Source: CAWIXB01 sp963839955 (lineage in GTDB: Bacteria; Actinomycetota; Actinomycetes; JACCUZ01). Taken from it: a DNA stretch of 64,000 nucleotides. This document shows, in pieces, positions 25,526-34,078 of this stretch. The notes beneath the pieces are model-generated. The model was given only the letters and a program-made list of their open reading frames with translations. It did no database searches and was not told where the DNA came from. Position 1 is the first letter of the stretch. Each line of letters starts with the position of its first letter. Both the position numbers and the translations under genes were made by a program. The stretch is from the NCBI GenBank assembly GCA_963839955.1, contig CAWIXB010000001.1, positions 992,001 to 1,056,000 of the forward strand, given 5' to 3'.

Positions 25526-28135
25526 GTGAAGGCCATCCGTCGGTTCACCGTCCGCACCGTGTTGCCCGAGCCGCTCGAGCCGCTTGCGGAGGTCGCGCTC
25601 AACCTGCGCTGGTCATGGGACCCGCCCTCCCAGCAGCTCTTCTACGACCTCGACCCCTCACTGTGGGAGTCCGTCGAGTGCGACCCGGTGCGGCTGCTCG
25701 CGGCCCTCGGCCCCGAACGGCTCGCGACGCTGGCCGCGGACGACGACGTGGTTCGCCGGGTCCGCGAGGTGGCGGCCGACCTGCGGGCCTACGTCGAGGG
25801 CGACAGGTGGTACCAGAGCCTCGGTGACGACGCGCCCTCGGCGATCGCCTACTTCTCGCCGGAGTTCGGCATCACCGCCGTACTGCCGCAGTACTCCGGC
25901 GGTCTCGGCATCCTGGCCGGCGACCACCTCAAGGCCGCCTCCGACCTCGGAGTGCCGATCGTCGGCGTCGGTCTGCTCTACCGGTCGGGCTACTTCGTGC
26001 AGTCGCTCTCGCGCGAGGGCTGGCAGCAGGAGCGCTATCCGGTGCTCGACCCCAACGGTCTGCCGATCGCCCTGCTCCGCGAGCCCGAGCACGCGGGCGG
26101 CGGGCCGCTCAAGGTTCGTATCGGTCTCCCCGAGGGCCGCAGCCTCGTGGCCCAGGTCTGGAAGGCGCAGGTCGGCCGCGTCCCGCTGCTCTTGCTCGAC
26201 TCGGATATCGAGGACAACGACCCCGCCGAGCGCGACGTCACCGACCGGCTCTACGGCGGCGGCAGCGAGCACCGACTGCTGCAGGAGATGTTGCTTGGCA
26301 TCGGCGGTGTCCGCGCACTGCGCGCCTACTCACAGCTGACCGGCTCGCCGTCGCCGGAGGTGTTCCACACCAACGAGGGCCATGCGGGCTTCCTCGGCGT
26401 CGAGCGCATCCGCGAGCTGGTCGAGGAGTCCGGTCTGGAGTTCGACGAGGCGCTGGAGACCGCGCGTGCGGCCACCGTCTTCACCACTCATACTCCGGTG
26501 CCCGCCGGCATCGACCGGTTCTCGCGTGACCTGATCAACCAGCACTTCGGCGGTGACAACGCGTGTCCCGGCGTGCCCGTCGACCGGGTCCTCGAGCTCG
26601 GTGCGGAGGACTACGACGGCGGCGACCCGAGTGTCTTCAACATGGCCGTCATGGGCCTGCGGCTGGCGCAGCGGGCCAACGGCGTCTCGCGGCTGCACGG
26701 CGATGTCAGCCGTGGGATGTTCGGACAGCTTTGGCCCGGTTTCGACGGTACCGAGGTGCCGATCGGGCACGTCACGAACGGCGTCCACGCGCCCACCTGG
26801 GTCGCACCCGAGGTGTTCGGCCTGGCCGACGACGAGGTCGGGCCCGAGCTTGTCGGCGATGCCACCGGAGGAGAGGGCATCGACGCCGTGCCCCATGGGC
26901 GCCTCTGGGATGTCCGTCGGGTGCTGCGTGAGCGACTGGTCCAGGACGCGCGCCGGCGGCTGCGCACGTCGTGGCGCCAGCGCGGTGCGAGCGACGCGGA
27001 GCTGGGCTGGGTCGACAAGGTGCTCGACCCCGACGTCCTGACCATCGGGTTCGCGCGGCGCGTCCCGTCGTACAAGCGGCTGACACTGATGCTCCGTGAC
27101 CCCCAGCGGCTCACCTCGCTGCTGCTGGATCCCGACCGCCCGGTGCAGCTGATCATCGCCGGCAAGGCCCACCCGGCCGACGACGGCGGCAAGAAGCTGA
27201 TCCAGGAGCTGGTGCGCTTCGCCGACGACGCGAAGGTGCGTCACCGCATCGTGTTCCTGCCCAACTACGACATCGGGATGGCGCTCACTCTCCTCCCTGG
27301 CTGCGACGTGTGGCTGAACAACCCCCTGCGCCCTCTCGAGGCGTGCGGCACGTCGGGGATGAAGGCCGCGCTCAACGGGTGCCTGAACCTCTCCGTCCTC
27401 GACGGCTGGTGGGACGAGATGTACGACGGACACAACGGCTGGGCGATCCCGACCGCCGACGGCGTGCAGGACCCCGATCGTCGTGACGAGCTCGAGGCGT
27501 TCGCCCTCTACGACCTCATCGAGAACACCGTCGCTCCGCTGTACTACTCGCGCGACGGCGACGGGCTGCCCGCGCGCTGGATCGAGATGGTGCGCCACAC
27601 CCTGCAGACGCTCGGGCCGAAGGTACTGGCCAGCCGGATGGTCCGCGACTACGTGCAGACCCTCTACACGCCGTCGGCGCGTTCCGCTCGCCTGCTCGAC
27701 GGCGACCATGCGGGCGCGCACGAGCTCGCGACGTGGAAGGGACGCGTACGCAAGGCATGGCCGGCTGTCCGCGTCGACCATGTCGAGACTCTCGGGGTCG
27801 GCGCGGTGCCGGAGGTCGGCAGCAACCTCGAGCTGCGCGCCTTCGTCTCCCTCGGCGACCTCGGTCCCGACGACGTCGACGTGCAGGTGGTGCACGGGCT
27901 CGTCGACGACGACGACCAGATCGCCGACTCGTCGGTCGTCTCGCTCGAGCACGCCGAGGCCTACGAGGGCGGTCGGCACCGTTACGAGGGCCGCGTCACC
28001 CTGGAGCGGACCGGCCCGTTCGGCTACACGACCCGCGTGCTGCCGCGGCACCGGCTGCTCGCTGCTGCGTCGGAGCTCGGGCTGGCGGTGCTGCCGTCGC
28101 CGAGTGTCGGGATGGACAGCGGCCTGCTGCGATAG
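25526..28135 (+). CDS. glgP: alpha-glucan (glycogen/maltodextrin) phosphorylase
   Basis: PLP-dependent phosphorolysis of alpha-glucan to glucose 1-phosphate. 869 residues from the GTG at 25526. It is of the Thermotoga/actinobacterial GT35 type: the N-terminal segment LAEVALNLRWSWDPPSQQLF is family-typical, YFSPEFGI and GLGILAGDHLKAASDLG follow, and the cofactor Lys is K613 in GTSGMKAALNG. Upstream in-frame codons from 25385 overlap glgE and are excluded. It is divergent from glgE and convergent with glgX. Its last codons CTG-CTG-CGA-TAG form the start of a 26-bp tandem repeat. Confidence 0.93.
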   Translation: MKAIRRFTVRTVLPEPLEPLAEVALNLRWSWDPPSQQLFYDLDPSLWESVECDPVRLLAALGPERLATLAADDDVVRRVREVAADLRAYVEGDRWYQSLGDDAPSAIAYFSPEFGITAVLPQYSGGLGILAGDHLKAASDLGVPIVGVGLLYRSGYFVQSLSREGWQQERYPVLDPNGLPIALLREPEHAGGGPLKVRIGLPEGRSLVAQVWKAQVGRVPLLLLDSDIEDNDPAERDVTDRLYGGGSEHRLLQEMLLGIGGVRALRAYSQLTGSPSPEVFHTNEGHAGFLGVERIRELVEESGLEFDEALETARAATVFTTHTPVPAGIDRFSRDLINQHFGGDNACPGVPVDRVLELGAEDYDGGDPSVFNMAVMGLRLAQRANGVSRLHGDVSRGMFGQLWPGFDGTEVPIGHVTNGVHAPTWVAPEVFGLADDEVGPELVGDATGGEGIDAVPHGRLWDVRRVLRERLVQDARRRLRTSWRQRGASDAELGWVDKVLDPDVLTIGFARRVPSYKRLTLMLRDPQRLTSLLLDPDRPVQLIIAGKAHPADDGGKKLIQELVRFADDAKVRHRIVFLPNYDIGMALTLLPGCDVWLNNPLRPLEACGTSGMKAALNGCLNLSVLDGWWDEMYDGHNGWAIPTADGVQDPDRRDELEAFALYDLIENTVAPLYYSRDGDGLPARWIEMVRHTLQTLGPKVLASRMVRDYVQTLYTPSARSARLLDGDHAGAHELATWKGRVRKAWPAVRVDHVETLGVGAVPEVGSNLELRAFVSLGDLGPDDVDVQVVHGLVDDDDQIADSSVVSLEHAEAYEGGRHRYEGRVTLERTGPFGYTTRVLPRHRLLAAASELGLAVLPSPSVGMDSGLLR

Positions 28136-28211
28136 CGGCGAGAGGGGGACTGCTGCGATAGCGGCGAGAGGGGAACTGCTGCGATAGCGGCGAGAGGGGA
28201 ACTGCTGCGCT
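28124..28211. repeat. 26-bp tandem repeat, about 3.3 copies, at the glgP 3' end
   Basis: Units at 28124-28149, 28150-28175 and 28176-28201, then a partial unit that repeats CTGCTGCG from 28202. Each begins CTGCTGCGATAGCGGCGAGA and ends in a G-run plus one or two A; copies 2 and 3 are identical and copy 1 differs by one base. Copy 1 encodes the terminal Leu-Leu-Arg-stop of glgP, so the gene's end has been duplicated into the gap before glgX. No hairpin with a T-run is formed. Confidence 0.9.
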
Positions 28212-30270
28212 AGTTCTGCTGCGAAGCCAGCACCCGCATGCTGTGGGCCGCCAGCTCGACCGTGGCGCCGGCGTCGACCCGAGCGCCCGATGCGGTCGGG
28301 GCCTCGTCCGCGGTGTCGAGCAGCGCGTCGTACGGGTGACTGTCTGGCGGCAGGACGAACGACGCCGGCTCGCCGCCGGTGTTGAGCAGGATCAGCAGCG
28401 CGCGGTCGGCGGCGTCACCGCCCCCGGGACGGGCAACCCGCACGCCGAGTACCCGCAGCTCGTGGTCGAACCATTTCTCGGGTGTCATCTCGCGTCCGTC
28501 GGTACCCAGCCATCGGAACTCGCCACTGCGCAGCGCGGGGTGGCTGCGGCGTAGCGCCAGCAGCGTGCGGGTCCACGACTGCAGCTCCTGCTGCCACGCC
28601 GAGAGATCCCAGCCGACCCAGGTCGTCTCGTCGTCCGCGCAGTAGGCGTTGTTGTTCCCTTCCTGCGTGCGGCCGGACTCGTCGCCCGCGGTCAGCAGGG
28701 GCACACCGCTCGAGACGAACAGCGTCGTCAGGAGGTTGCGCATCATCCGGCGACGCAGGGCCAGCACGGCCTGGTCGTCGGTGTGACCCTCGTGGCCGCA
28801 GCCCCAGCTGCGGTTGTTGTCCGTGCCGTCGCGGTTGTCCTCGCCGTTCGCCTCGTTGTGCTTGCGGTCGTAGGACACCAGGTCGTGCAGCGTGAAGCCG
28901 TCGTGACAGGTCACGAAGTTCACCGAGGCGAACGGGCTGCGGACACGGGGGTCGAAGACGTCCGCGGAACCGGAGAGCCGGTAGGCCAGGTCCCGTACGC
29001 CGCTGCCGTGGCCGCGGGCAGCGGAGAGCCAGGAGTCGCGTACAGCGTCGCGGTAGCGGTCGTTCCACTCGGCCCACGGCGCGGGAAATCGGCCGAGCTG
29101 GTAGCCGCCCGGCCCGACGTCCCACGGCTCCGCGATCAGCTTCATGCGGGAGAGCACCGGGTCCTGCCCGACGACGGCAAGGAAGGAACCCTGCGGGTCG
29201 AAGCCGTCACCGCCGCGGCCCAGCGTCGGGGCGAGGTCGAAACGGAAGCCGTCGACGTGCATCTCCTCTGCCCAGTAGCGCAGTGAGTCGGTGACCATCT
29301 GCAGCGCCCTCGGGTAGCGCAGGTCGAGCGAGTTGCCGCAGCCGGTGACGTCCTCGTACTCGCCGCCCGGCCGCTGGCGGTAGTAGCCGCGGTTGTCCAG
29401 CCCGCGCCAGGCCAGGGTCGGTCCGTCGAGGTCGCCCTCACCGGTGTGGTTGTAGACGACGTCGAGCACGACCTCGAGACCGGCCGCGTGCAGGGCGCGG
29501 ACCATGTTCTTGAACTCGTCGACCTGCTGACCCCGGTCACCGGCAGCCGCGTAGGGGCCGTGCGGCGCGAAGAAGCCCACCGAGTTGTAGCCCCAGAGGT
29601 TCACCTGGCCCCGCCGCGTCAGGCCGGGCTCGTCGACGAAGTGGTGCACCGGCAACAGCTCCACCGTCGTGACCCCGAGCGACACGAGGTATTCGAGGAC
29701 AGCCGGGTGAGCGAGCCCGGCGTACGTCCCGCGCTGGTGCTCGGGCACGTCGGGATGGCGCTTGGTGAAGCCGCGCACGTGCAGCTCGTAGAAGACCGTC
29801 TCCGACCACGGCACCGACGGCGGCCGGTCGCCCTGCCAGTCGAAGCCGTCGCCGACGACGACCGAGCGGGGCACGTACGGCGCCGAGTCGCGGTCGTCGC
29901 GCGCCCACACGTCGCCTGCTCCGTCGTCGCCGGCAGTGACGTGGCCGAAGACCGCGTCGTCGAGGCGCAGCCCACCCTGGACCGCGCGGGCATAGGGGTC
30001 GAGGAGCAGCTTGGCCGGGTTGAAGCGATGCCCGTGGCCCGGGTCCCAGGGGCCGTGCACGCGGAAGCCGTAGCGCGTGCCGGGTCCGACGCCGGGCACG
30101 TGCCCGTGCCACACGTCGTGGGTCCGTTCGGTCAGCGCGACGCGTGTCTCGGCCAGCCCTTCGTCGAAGAGGGCGAGCTCGACCGCCTCCCCGTCGCTGA
30201 CGACGGCGAAGCTGGTGCCGTCCTGCTCGGGGGTCGCCCCGAGCGGGACAGGCCGCGTCGTCCCGGTCAC
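28210..30270 (-). CDS. glgX: glycogen debranching enzyme (GlgX type)
   Basis: Hydrolyses alpha-1,6 branches in phosphorylase-limit glycogen. 686 residues: N-terminal CBM48-like domain (RYGFRVHGPWDPGHGHRFNP around 66-85), GH13 barrel and short C-terminal domain. Nucleophile Asp in DGFRFDLAPTLGRGG, acid Glu in KLIAEPWDVGPGG, third Asp in TCHDGFTLHDLV; the NEANGEDNRDG segment after it is typical of GlgX/isoamylase. Start GTG at 30270 with GAGAGGG about 10 nt upstream. It faces glgP across the 26-bp repeats and would act with it in glycogen breakdown. Confidence 0.94.
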   Translation of the reverse strand: MTGTTRPVPLGATPEQDGTSFAVVSDGEAVELALFDEGLAETRVALTERTHDVWHGHVPGVGPGTRYGFRVHGPWDPGHGHRFNPAKLLLDPYARAVQGGLRLDDAVFGHVTAGDDGAGDVWARDDRDSAPYVPRSVVVGDGFDWQGDRPPSVPWSETVFYELHVRGFTKRHPDVPEHQRGTYAGLAHPAVLEYLVSLGVTTVELLPVHHFVDEPGLTRRGQVNLWGYNSVGFFAPHGPYAAAGDRGQQVDEFKNMVRALHAAGLEVVLDVVYNHTGEGDLDGPTLAWRGLDNRGYYRQRPGGEYEDVTGCGNSLDLRYPRALQMVTDSLRYWAEEMHVDGFRFDLAPTLGRGGDGFDPQGSFLAVVGQDPVLSRMKLIAEPWDVGPGGYQLGRFPAPWAEWNDRYRDAVRDSWLSAARGHGSGVRDLAYRLSGSADVFDPRVRSPFASVNFVTCHDGFTLHDLVSYDRKHNEANGEDNRDGTDNNRSWGCGHEGHTDDQAVLALRRRMMRNLLTTLFVSSGVPLLTAGDESGRTQEGNNNAYCADDETTWVGWDLSAWQQELQSWTRTLLALRRSHPALRSGEFRWLGTDGREMTPEKWFDHELRVLGVRVARPGGGDAADRALLILLNTGGEPASFVLPPDSHPYDALLDTADEAPTASGARVDAGATVELAAHSMRVLASQQN

Positions 30271-30377
30271 CGTCGTGTCGCCCTCTCACCCGTTCGCGCG
30301 CTCATGTCAAGTCGGCGCACTCGAATTGCCGATAGAGGACAGCGTGCCCGAATGAGGCACGGGGGGATCGGGGCCGC
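30271..30377. promoter_or_regulatory. 107-bp divergent region between glgX and the secreted protease
   Basis: It must hold promoters for both genes. GATAGAGG near 30332-30339 is a weak plus-strand -10 candidate. A run of six G followed by A gives the protease a ribosome binding site about 11 nt before its ATG. No clear operator is visible. Confidence 0.3.
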
Positions 30378-31169
30378 ATGAATTCGCTCGTCCGACGCAC
30401 CGTCGTGCTCACTGCCGCCGTGGCTACCGCGCTCGCGGGACCCGGAATCGTCGGCGGCGGCGCTCTGCTGGCCTCGGCCGGCACGAGCGACTACAAGGTG
30501 AGCTACGCCTCGCTGCCGGACGGCGCCAACAAGGTGATTCGCTGGGACCCCTGCCTGAAGATCACCTACCGGGTGAACCTTGCCTACGCCGCCGGCACGG
30601 CCAGTGGCCGCGCGGGGGCCCTCGCCGACGTCAAGGAAGCGGTCTCCCGCCTGTCGAGGCGCACCGGCATCACCTTCATCTACGAGGGCGGGACGACGCA
30701 GGTCCCCAACAACGTGTCCGGCACGACGTGGTGGCAGCGCCAGACCTCGACGGAACTGGTCGTCTCCTGGGTCGACCGGAGCCGTTCCGGCGGATCGTCG
30801 AACCTCCTGGGCAAGAGCTCGAGCGGCAGCTATGCCGCCGGAACCGGCGGCAACGTGGCGAAGACCTGGTCGAAGGACGGGTCCTGGAACGTCGCGGCGG
30901 GCCGCGGCTTCCTGGTCCTCGACGCCGCGCAGCGCAATAACTTCAGGGCCGGCTACGGCTCGGGTGTGACGCGTGGCGCACTCCTCCTGCACGAGCTGGG
31001 ACACGTTCTGGGGCTCGGTCACGTCACGGCGACCAGCGAGATCATGTACCCGACCATCCGCTCTCGCAGCTCGGCCGAGTACTTCTCCGGTGACCGTACC
31101 GGCCTGACCAAGCTCGGCCGTCCCGCCGGCTGCATCGGCGTACCGACCTCCGTCTGGCCCGCCATCTAG
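30378..31169 (+). CDS. secreted matrixin-like zinc metalloprotease
   Basis: 263 residues, exported. Basic N-terminus, hydrophobic core about 8-32 and probable cleavage near ASA at 32-34. The zinc motif HELGHVLGLGH gives ligands His205, His209 and His215 with Glu206 as catalytic base, and Met223 in EIMYP is the Met-turn, as in metzincins (peptidase M10-like). No propeptide cysteine switch is recognisable. A start-proximal segment WDPCLKITYRVN resembles the first strand of matrixin catalytic domains. The substrate is unknown. Confidence 0.85.
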   Translation: MNSLVRRTVVLTAAVATALAGPGIVGGGALLASAGTSDYKVSYASLPDGANKVIRWDPCLKITYRVNLAYAAGTASGRAGALADVKEAVSRLSRRTGITFIYEGGTTQVPNNVSGTTWWQRQTSTELVVSWVDRSRSGGSSNLLGKSSSGSYAAGTGGNVAKTWSKDGSWNVAAGRGFLVLDAAQRNNFRAGYGSGVTRGALLLHELGHVLGLGHVTATSEIMYPTIRSRSSAEYFSGDRTGLTKLGRPAGCIGVPTSVWPAI

Positions 31170-31188
31170 GCAAGGCCGTTTCGCTGGC

Positions 31189-31194
31189 TACGCT
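31189..31194 (+). promoter_or_regulatory. -10 box TACGCT of the enoyl-CoA hydratase gene
   Basis: TACGCT is followed by exactly 6 nt and the GTG at 31201; no ribosome binding site is seen, so the transcript is probably leaderless. Confidence 0.55.
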
Positions 31195-31200
31195 CGGCCC

Positions 31201-31992
31201 GTGACCACTGAAGCCACTCCGCTCGTCCGGCTCGAGGTCGAGGACGGCATCGCCACGATCCGCCTGGACCGCCCGCCCATGAACGCCCTCAACGTCGCGA
31301 TGCAGGAAGAGCTGCGCGCTGTCGCCGCCGAAGTGGGCGCACGCACCGACATCGCGTCGGTCGTGCTGTACGGCGGCGAGAAGGTCTTTGCGGCCGGTGC
31401 CGACGTCAAGGAGATGGCGACGATGTCCTACGCGGACATGGTTGCGCGCTCCGGCGCGCTGCAGTCGTCGTTCACCGCCGTCGCGCGCATCCCCAAGCCA
31501 GTCATCGCGGCTGTCACCGGCTATGCCCTCGGCGGTGGGTGCGAGCTCGCGCTCTGCGCCGACCTGCGGGTCTGCGCCGACGACGCCAAGCTCGGCCAGC
31601 CGGAGATCCTGCTCGGCGTCATCCCCGGCGCGGGCGGCACGCAGCGGCTGCCGCGCCTGGTCGGCCCGGCCCGCGCGAAGGAGATCGTGTTCACCGGCCG
31701 CTTCGTCGACGCCGACGAGGCGCTGCGCATCGGGCTGGTCGACCGCGTCGTGCCCGCCGAGGAGGTCTACGCCGCGGCGCGCAAGCTCGCCGCCCGCTTC
31801 GTGGGCGGACCCGCCCTCGCCCTGCGCGCGGCCAAGGAGGCCGTCGACCGCGGGCTCGAGACCGACCTCGACACCGGGTTGGAGATCGAGCGCATGCAGT
31901 TCGCCGCGCTGTTCGCCACCGAGGACCGGGTCGCGGGCATGACGTCCTTCGCCGAGCACGGCCCGGGCAAGGCTACGTTCAGCGGTCGCTGA
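31201..31992 (+). CDS. enoyl-CoA hydratase/isomerase family protein
   Basis: Hydrates 2-enoyl-CoA to 3-hydroxyacyl-CoA. 263 residues, crotonase fold. The oxyanion-hole segments FAAGADVKEM and ALGGGCELALCADLR are present, and both catalytic glutamates are kept (Glu115 in GGCELAL, Glu135 in GQPEILLG), so true hydratase activity is expected rather than a side branch. It probably acts on short-chain substrates with the hydroxyacyl-CoA dehydrogenase and thiolase seen elsewhere in the window. Its 3' end is part of a 19-bp direct repeat. Confidence 0.9.
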   Translation: MTTEATPLVRLEVEDGIATIRLDRPPMNALNVAMQEELRAVAAEVGARTDIASVVLYGGEKVFAAGADVKEMATMSYADMVARSGALQSSFTAVARIPKPVIAAVTGYALGGGCELALCADLRVCADDAKLGQPEILLGVIPGAGGTQRLPRLVGPARAKEIVFTGRFVDADEALRIGLVDRVVPAEEVYAAARKLAARFVGGPALALRAAKEAVDRGLETDLDTGLEIERMQFAALFATEDRVAGMTSFAEHGPGKATFSGR

Positions 31993-32041
31993 CAGGTAAT
32001 TGCCGGCGGCCGCAGACAAGCCACGTTCAGCGGTCGCCGAC
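31975..32041. repeat. 19-bp direct repeat spanning two gene ends
   Basis: ACGTTCAGCGGTCGCYGAC occurs at 31975-31993 and 32023-32041 with one mismatch and a 48-bp period. The first copy covers the hydratase stop codon; the second covers the stop of the small minus-strand gene. It may mark a local duplication. Confidence 0.7.
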
Positions 32042-32179
32042 GTCCCGGCGACGATGCAGGAGTCCGCCGAGCACGAGCGCGAGCCCGCCTACGACCGGGG
32101 CTACCAGGGGTAGCGCACCCATCACCGCGGCAGGGGTGAACGCGGCAGTGAGCATGACAAGTGTGGTGAGACGGGTCAC
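32027..32179 (-). CDS. small hydrophobic protein (50 residues)
   Basis: A short ORF from the GTG at 32179, with GAGGTG upstream. It reads VTRLTTLVMLTAAFTPAA, then a second hydrophobic stretch MGALPLVAPVVGGLALVLGG, and ends in a basic LLHRRRDVGDR. This is one long or two short membrane helices with a positively charged tail. No family is recognised. It fills the otherwise empty gap between the hydratase and etfB. It could be a small membrane protein or a chance ORF. Confidence 0.4.
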   Translation of the reverse strand: MTRLTTLVMLTAAFTPAAVMGALPLVAPVVGGLALVLGGLLHRRRDVGDR

Positions 32180-32268
32180 AGCGCACCTCGGTTTCGGGGA
32201 CCATGTTCTTGCCCGCTCACGCCGTGTTCATTCCCGCACCCGATGTGAGCGGCCGCCGATCGGGCTGG

Positions 32269-32274
32269 CACAGT
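32269..32274 (+). promoter_or_regulatory. possible -10 box CACAGT of etfB
   Basis: CACAGT ends 6 nt before the etfB ATG at 32281. The match to TANNNT is imperfect; the spacing is the main support. Confidence 0.35.
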
Positions 32275-32280
32275 GACCGC

Positions 32281-33060
32281 ATGAATGTCGTCGTATGTGT
32301 GAAGCAGGTGCCCGACACCTGGTCGGAGAAGAAGCTCGACTCGTCGGACAACACCCTCGACCGGGGCGCGACCGATCCCGTGATGAACGAGATGGACGAA
32401 TACGCCGTCGAGGAGGCGCTCAAGATCCAGGAGGCGCACGGCGGCGAGGTCACGGTGCTCTCGATGGGGCCCGACGCCGCGGCCGAGACGGTGCGCAAGG
32501 CGTTGTCCATGGGCGTCGACAAGGCGATCCACGTGCTCGACGACGGGCTGCACGGCTCGGACGCGGTCGCGACGTCGCTGGCGTTGGCGAAGGCACTGGG
32601 CACCACCGAGTTCGACTTGGTGGTGCTCGGCTCCGAGTCCTCCGATGCGCGGATGTCTGTCGTGCCGGCGATGCTCGCCGAGAGGCTGGGTCTGCCACAG
32701 CTGACGTTCGCGAAGGAGGTCACCGTCGACAGCGGCTCGGTGACCATCAAGCGGCTGACCGACGACGGCTACCAGGTCGTCGAGGCCTCGACACCGGCGG
32801 TCGTGAGCGTCGTCGAGAAGATCAACGAGCCGCGCTACCCGTCGTTCAAGGGGATCATGGCGGCCAAGAAGAAGCCCGTGCAGACCCTGTCGCTTGCCGA
32901 CCTCGGCATTGAGGCCGGCGACGTCGGAGCGGACGGCGCGTGGACCGTGGTCGAGAGCTTCGAGTCTGCGCCGCCGCGCGAGGCGGGCACCGTGGTCAAG
33001 GACGAGGGCGACGGTGCGGACAAGCTCGTCGAGTACCTCGCGAGCAAGAAGTTCATCTGA
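32281..33060 (+). CDS. etfB: electron transfer flavoprotein, beta subunit
   Basis: Accepts electrons from acyl-CoA dehydrogenases as part of an FAD/AMP heterodimer and passes them to ETF-quinone oxidoreductase. 259 residues. MNVVVCVKQVPDTW at the N-terminus and the VVLGSESSDARMSVVPAMLAERLG nucleotide-binding region are typical. The ATG at 32281 is used; an in-frame ATG at 32203 would add 26 non-family residues. etfA follows after 24 bp, forming an operon. Confidence 0.94.
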   Translation: MNVVVCVKQVPDTWSEKKLDSSDNTLDRGATDPVMNEMDEYAVEEALKIQEAHGGEVTVLSMGPDAAAETVRKALSMGVDKAIHVLDDGLHGSDAVATSLALAKALGTTEFDLVVLGSESSDARMSVVPAMLAERLGLPQLTFAKEVTVDSGSVTIKRLTDDGYQVVEASTPAVVSVVEKINEPRYPSFKGIMAAKKKPVQTLSLADLGIEAGDVGADGAWTVVESFESAPPREAGTVVKDEGDGADKLVEYLASKKFI

Positions 33061-33084
33061 GCAGCTGGAAGGGTCTGACACGAC

Positions 33085-34044
33085 ATGGCTGAAGTCCTGG
33101 TTCTCGTCGACCACAACGACGGCGAGGTCAAGAAGGTCACCTTCGAGCTGCTGACCCTGGCCGCCAGGCTGGGCGAGCCCGCCGCGGTGTTCATCGGCTC
33201 CGGCTTCGATGCCGCGAAGGAGTCGCTGGCGCGCTTCGGCGCCACCAAGGCCTACGTCGCCGACGACGCCGAGCTGTCGTCGTACCTCGTCGCCCCTGTC
33301 GCCGAGGTGCTCGCCACGGTGGTGGGCGACGCGTCACCGGCAGCGGTCCTGGTGCCGTCGAGCGCGGAGGGCAAGGAGGTCGCGGGCCGGCTCGCCCTGC
33401 GGACCGGCTCCGGGGTCCTCACCGACGCCAGCGACGTGAAGGAGGGTCCGCTCGCCGAGCAGCAGGTGTTCGGCGGCTCGACCATCGTCACGTCCAAGGT
33501 CACGACCGGCACCCCGATCATCACGGTGCGCCCCAACTCGGTGGCGCCGGAGGAGAGCGGAGGTGCCTCGGACGTGGCGCGCGTGGATGTCGCCGTCGAG
33601 CTCTCGGACGCCGCCAAGGGCGCGCGCATCACCGACCGGGTCGTCGAGGAGAAGGGCGAGCGGCCTGACCTGTCGGAGGCGGCGATCGTCGTCTCGGGCG
33701 GCCGCGGTGTCGGCGCGGCTGAGAAGTTCACGGTGATCGAGGACCTTGCCGATGCACTCGGTGCCGCCGTGGGCGCATCCCGGGCGGTCACCGACGCCGG
33801 GTGGTATCCCCACCAGCACCAGGTCGGCCAGACCGGCAAGACGGTCTCGCCCCAGCTCTACGTCGCCGCGGGCATCTCCGGCGCGATCCAGCACCGCGCG
33901 GGCATGCAGACCTCGAAGACGATCGTCGCGGTCAACAAGGACCCCGAGGCGCCGATCTTCGAGCTTGTCGACTTCGGCGTGGTCGGCGACCTGCACGAGG
34001 TCCTGCCCAAGGTCACCGAGGCCGTCCGCGCGCGCAAGTCCTGA
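33085..34044 (+). CDS. etfA: electron transfer flavoprotein, alpha subunit
   Basis: FAD-binding partner of EtfB. 319 residues: N-terminal domain similar to the beta subunit, then a C-terminal FAD domain with SGGRGVGAAEKF, GASRAVTDAGWYPHQHQVGQTG and LYVAAGISGAIQHRAGM, which are the usual FAD contacts. It directly follows etfB and precedes the cysteine desulfurase gene by 34 bp, a junction with its own -10-like TAGACT. Confidence 0.95.
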   Translation: MAEVLVLVDHNDGEVKKVTFELLTLAARLGEPAAVFIGSGFDAAKESLARFGATKAYVADDAELSSYLVAPVAEVLATVVGDASPAAVLVPSSAEGKEVAGRLALRTGSGVLTDASDVKEGPLAEQQVFGGSTIVTSKVTTGTPIITVRPNSVAPEESGGASDVARVDVAVELSDAAKGARITDRVVEEKGERPDLSEAAIVVSGGRGVGAAEKFTVIEDLADALGAAVGASRAVTDAGWYPHQHQVGQTGKTVSPQLYVAAGISGAIQHRAGMQTSKTIVAVNKDPEAPIFELVDFGVVGDLHEVLPKVTEAVRARKS

Positions 34045-34063
34045 GGTACCCCCGCTCGGCGCG

Positions 34064-34069
34064 TAGACT
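34064..34069 (+). promoter_or_regulatory. -10-like TAGACT before the cysteine desulfurase gene
   Basis: TAGACT ends 9 nt before the ATG at 34079, implying a 5' UTR of only a few nucleotides and no ribosome binding site. Confidence 0.4.
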
Positions 34070-34078
34070 CGTGCGGCC

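Noticed and set aside
28124..28211. CRISPR array or terminator at the 26-bp repeats
   Set aside because: Units are directly adjacent with no spacers, and there is no inverted repeat with a T-run.
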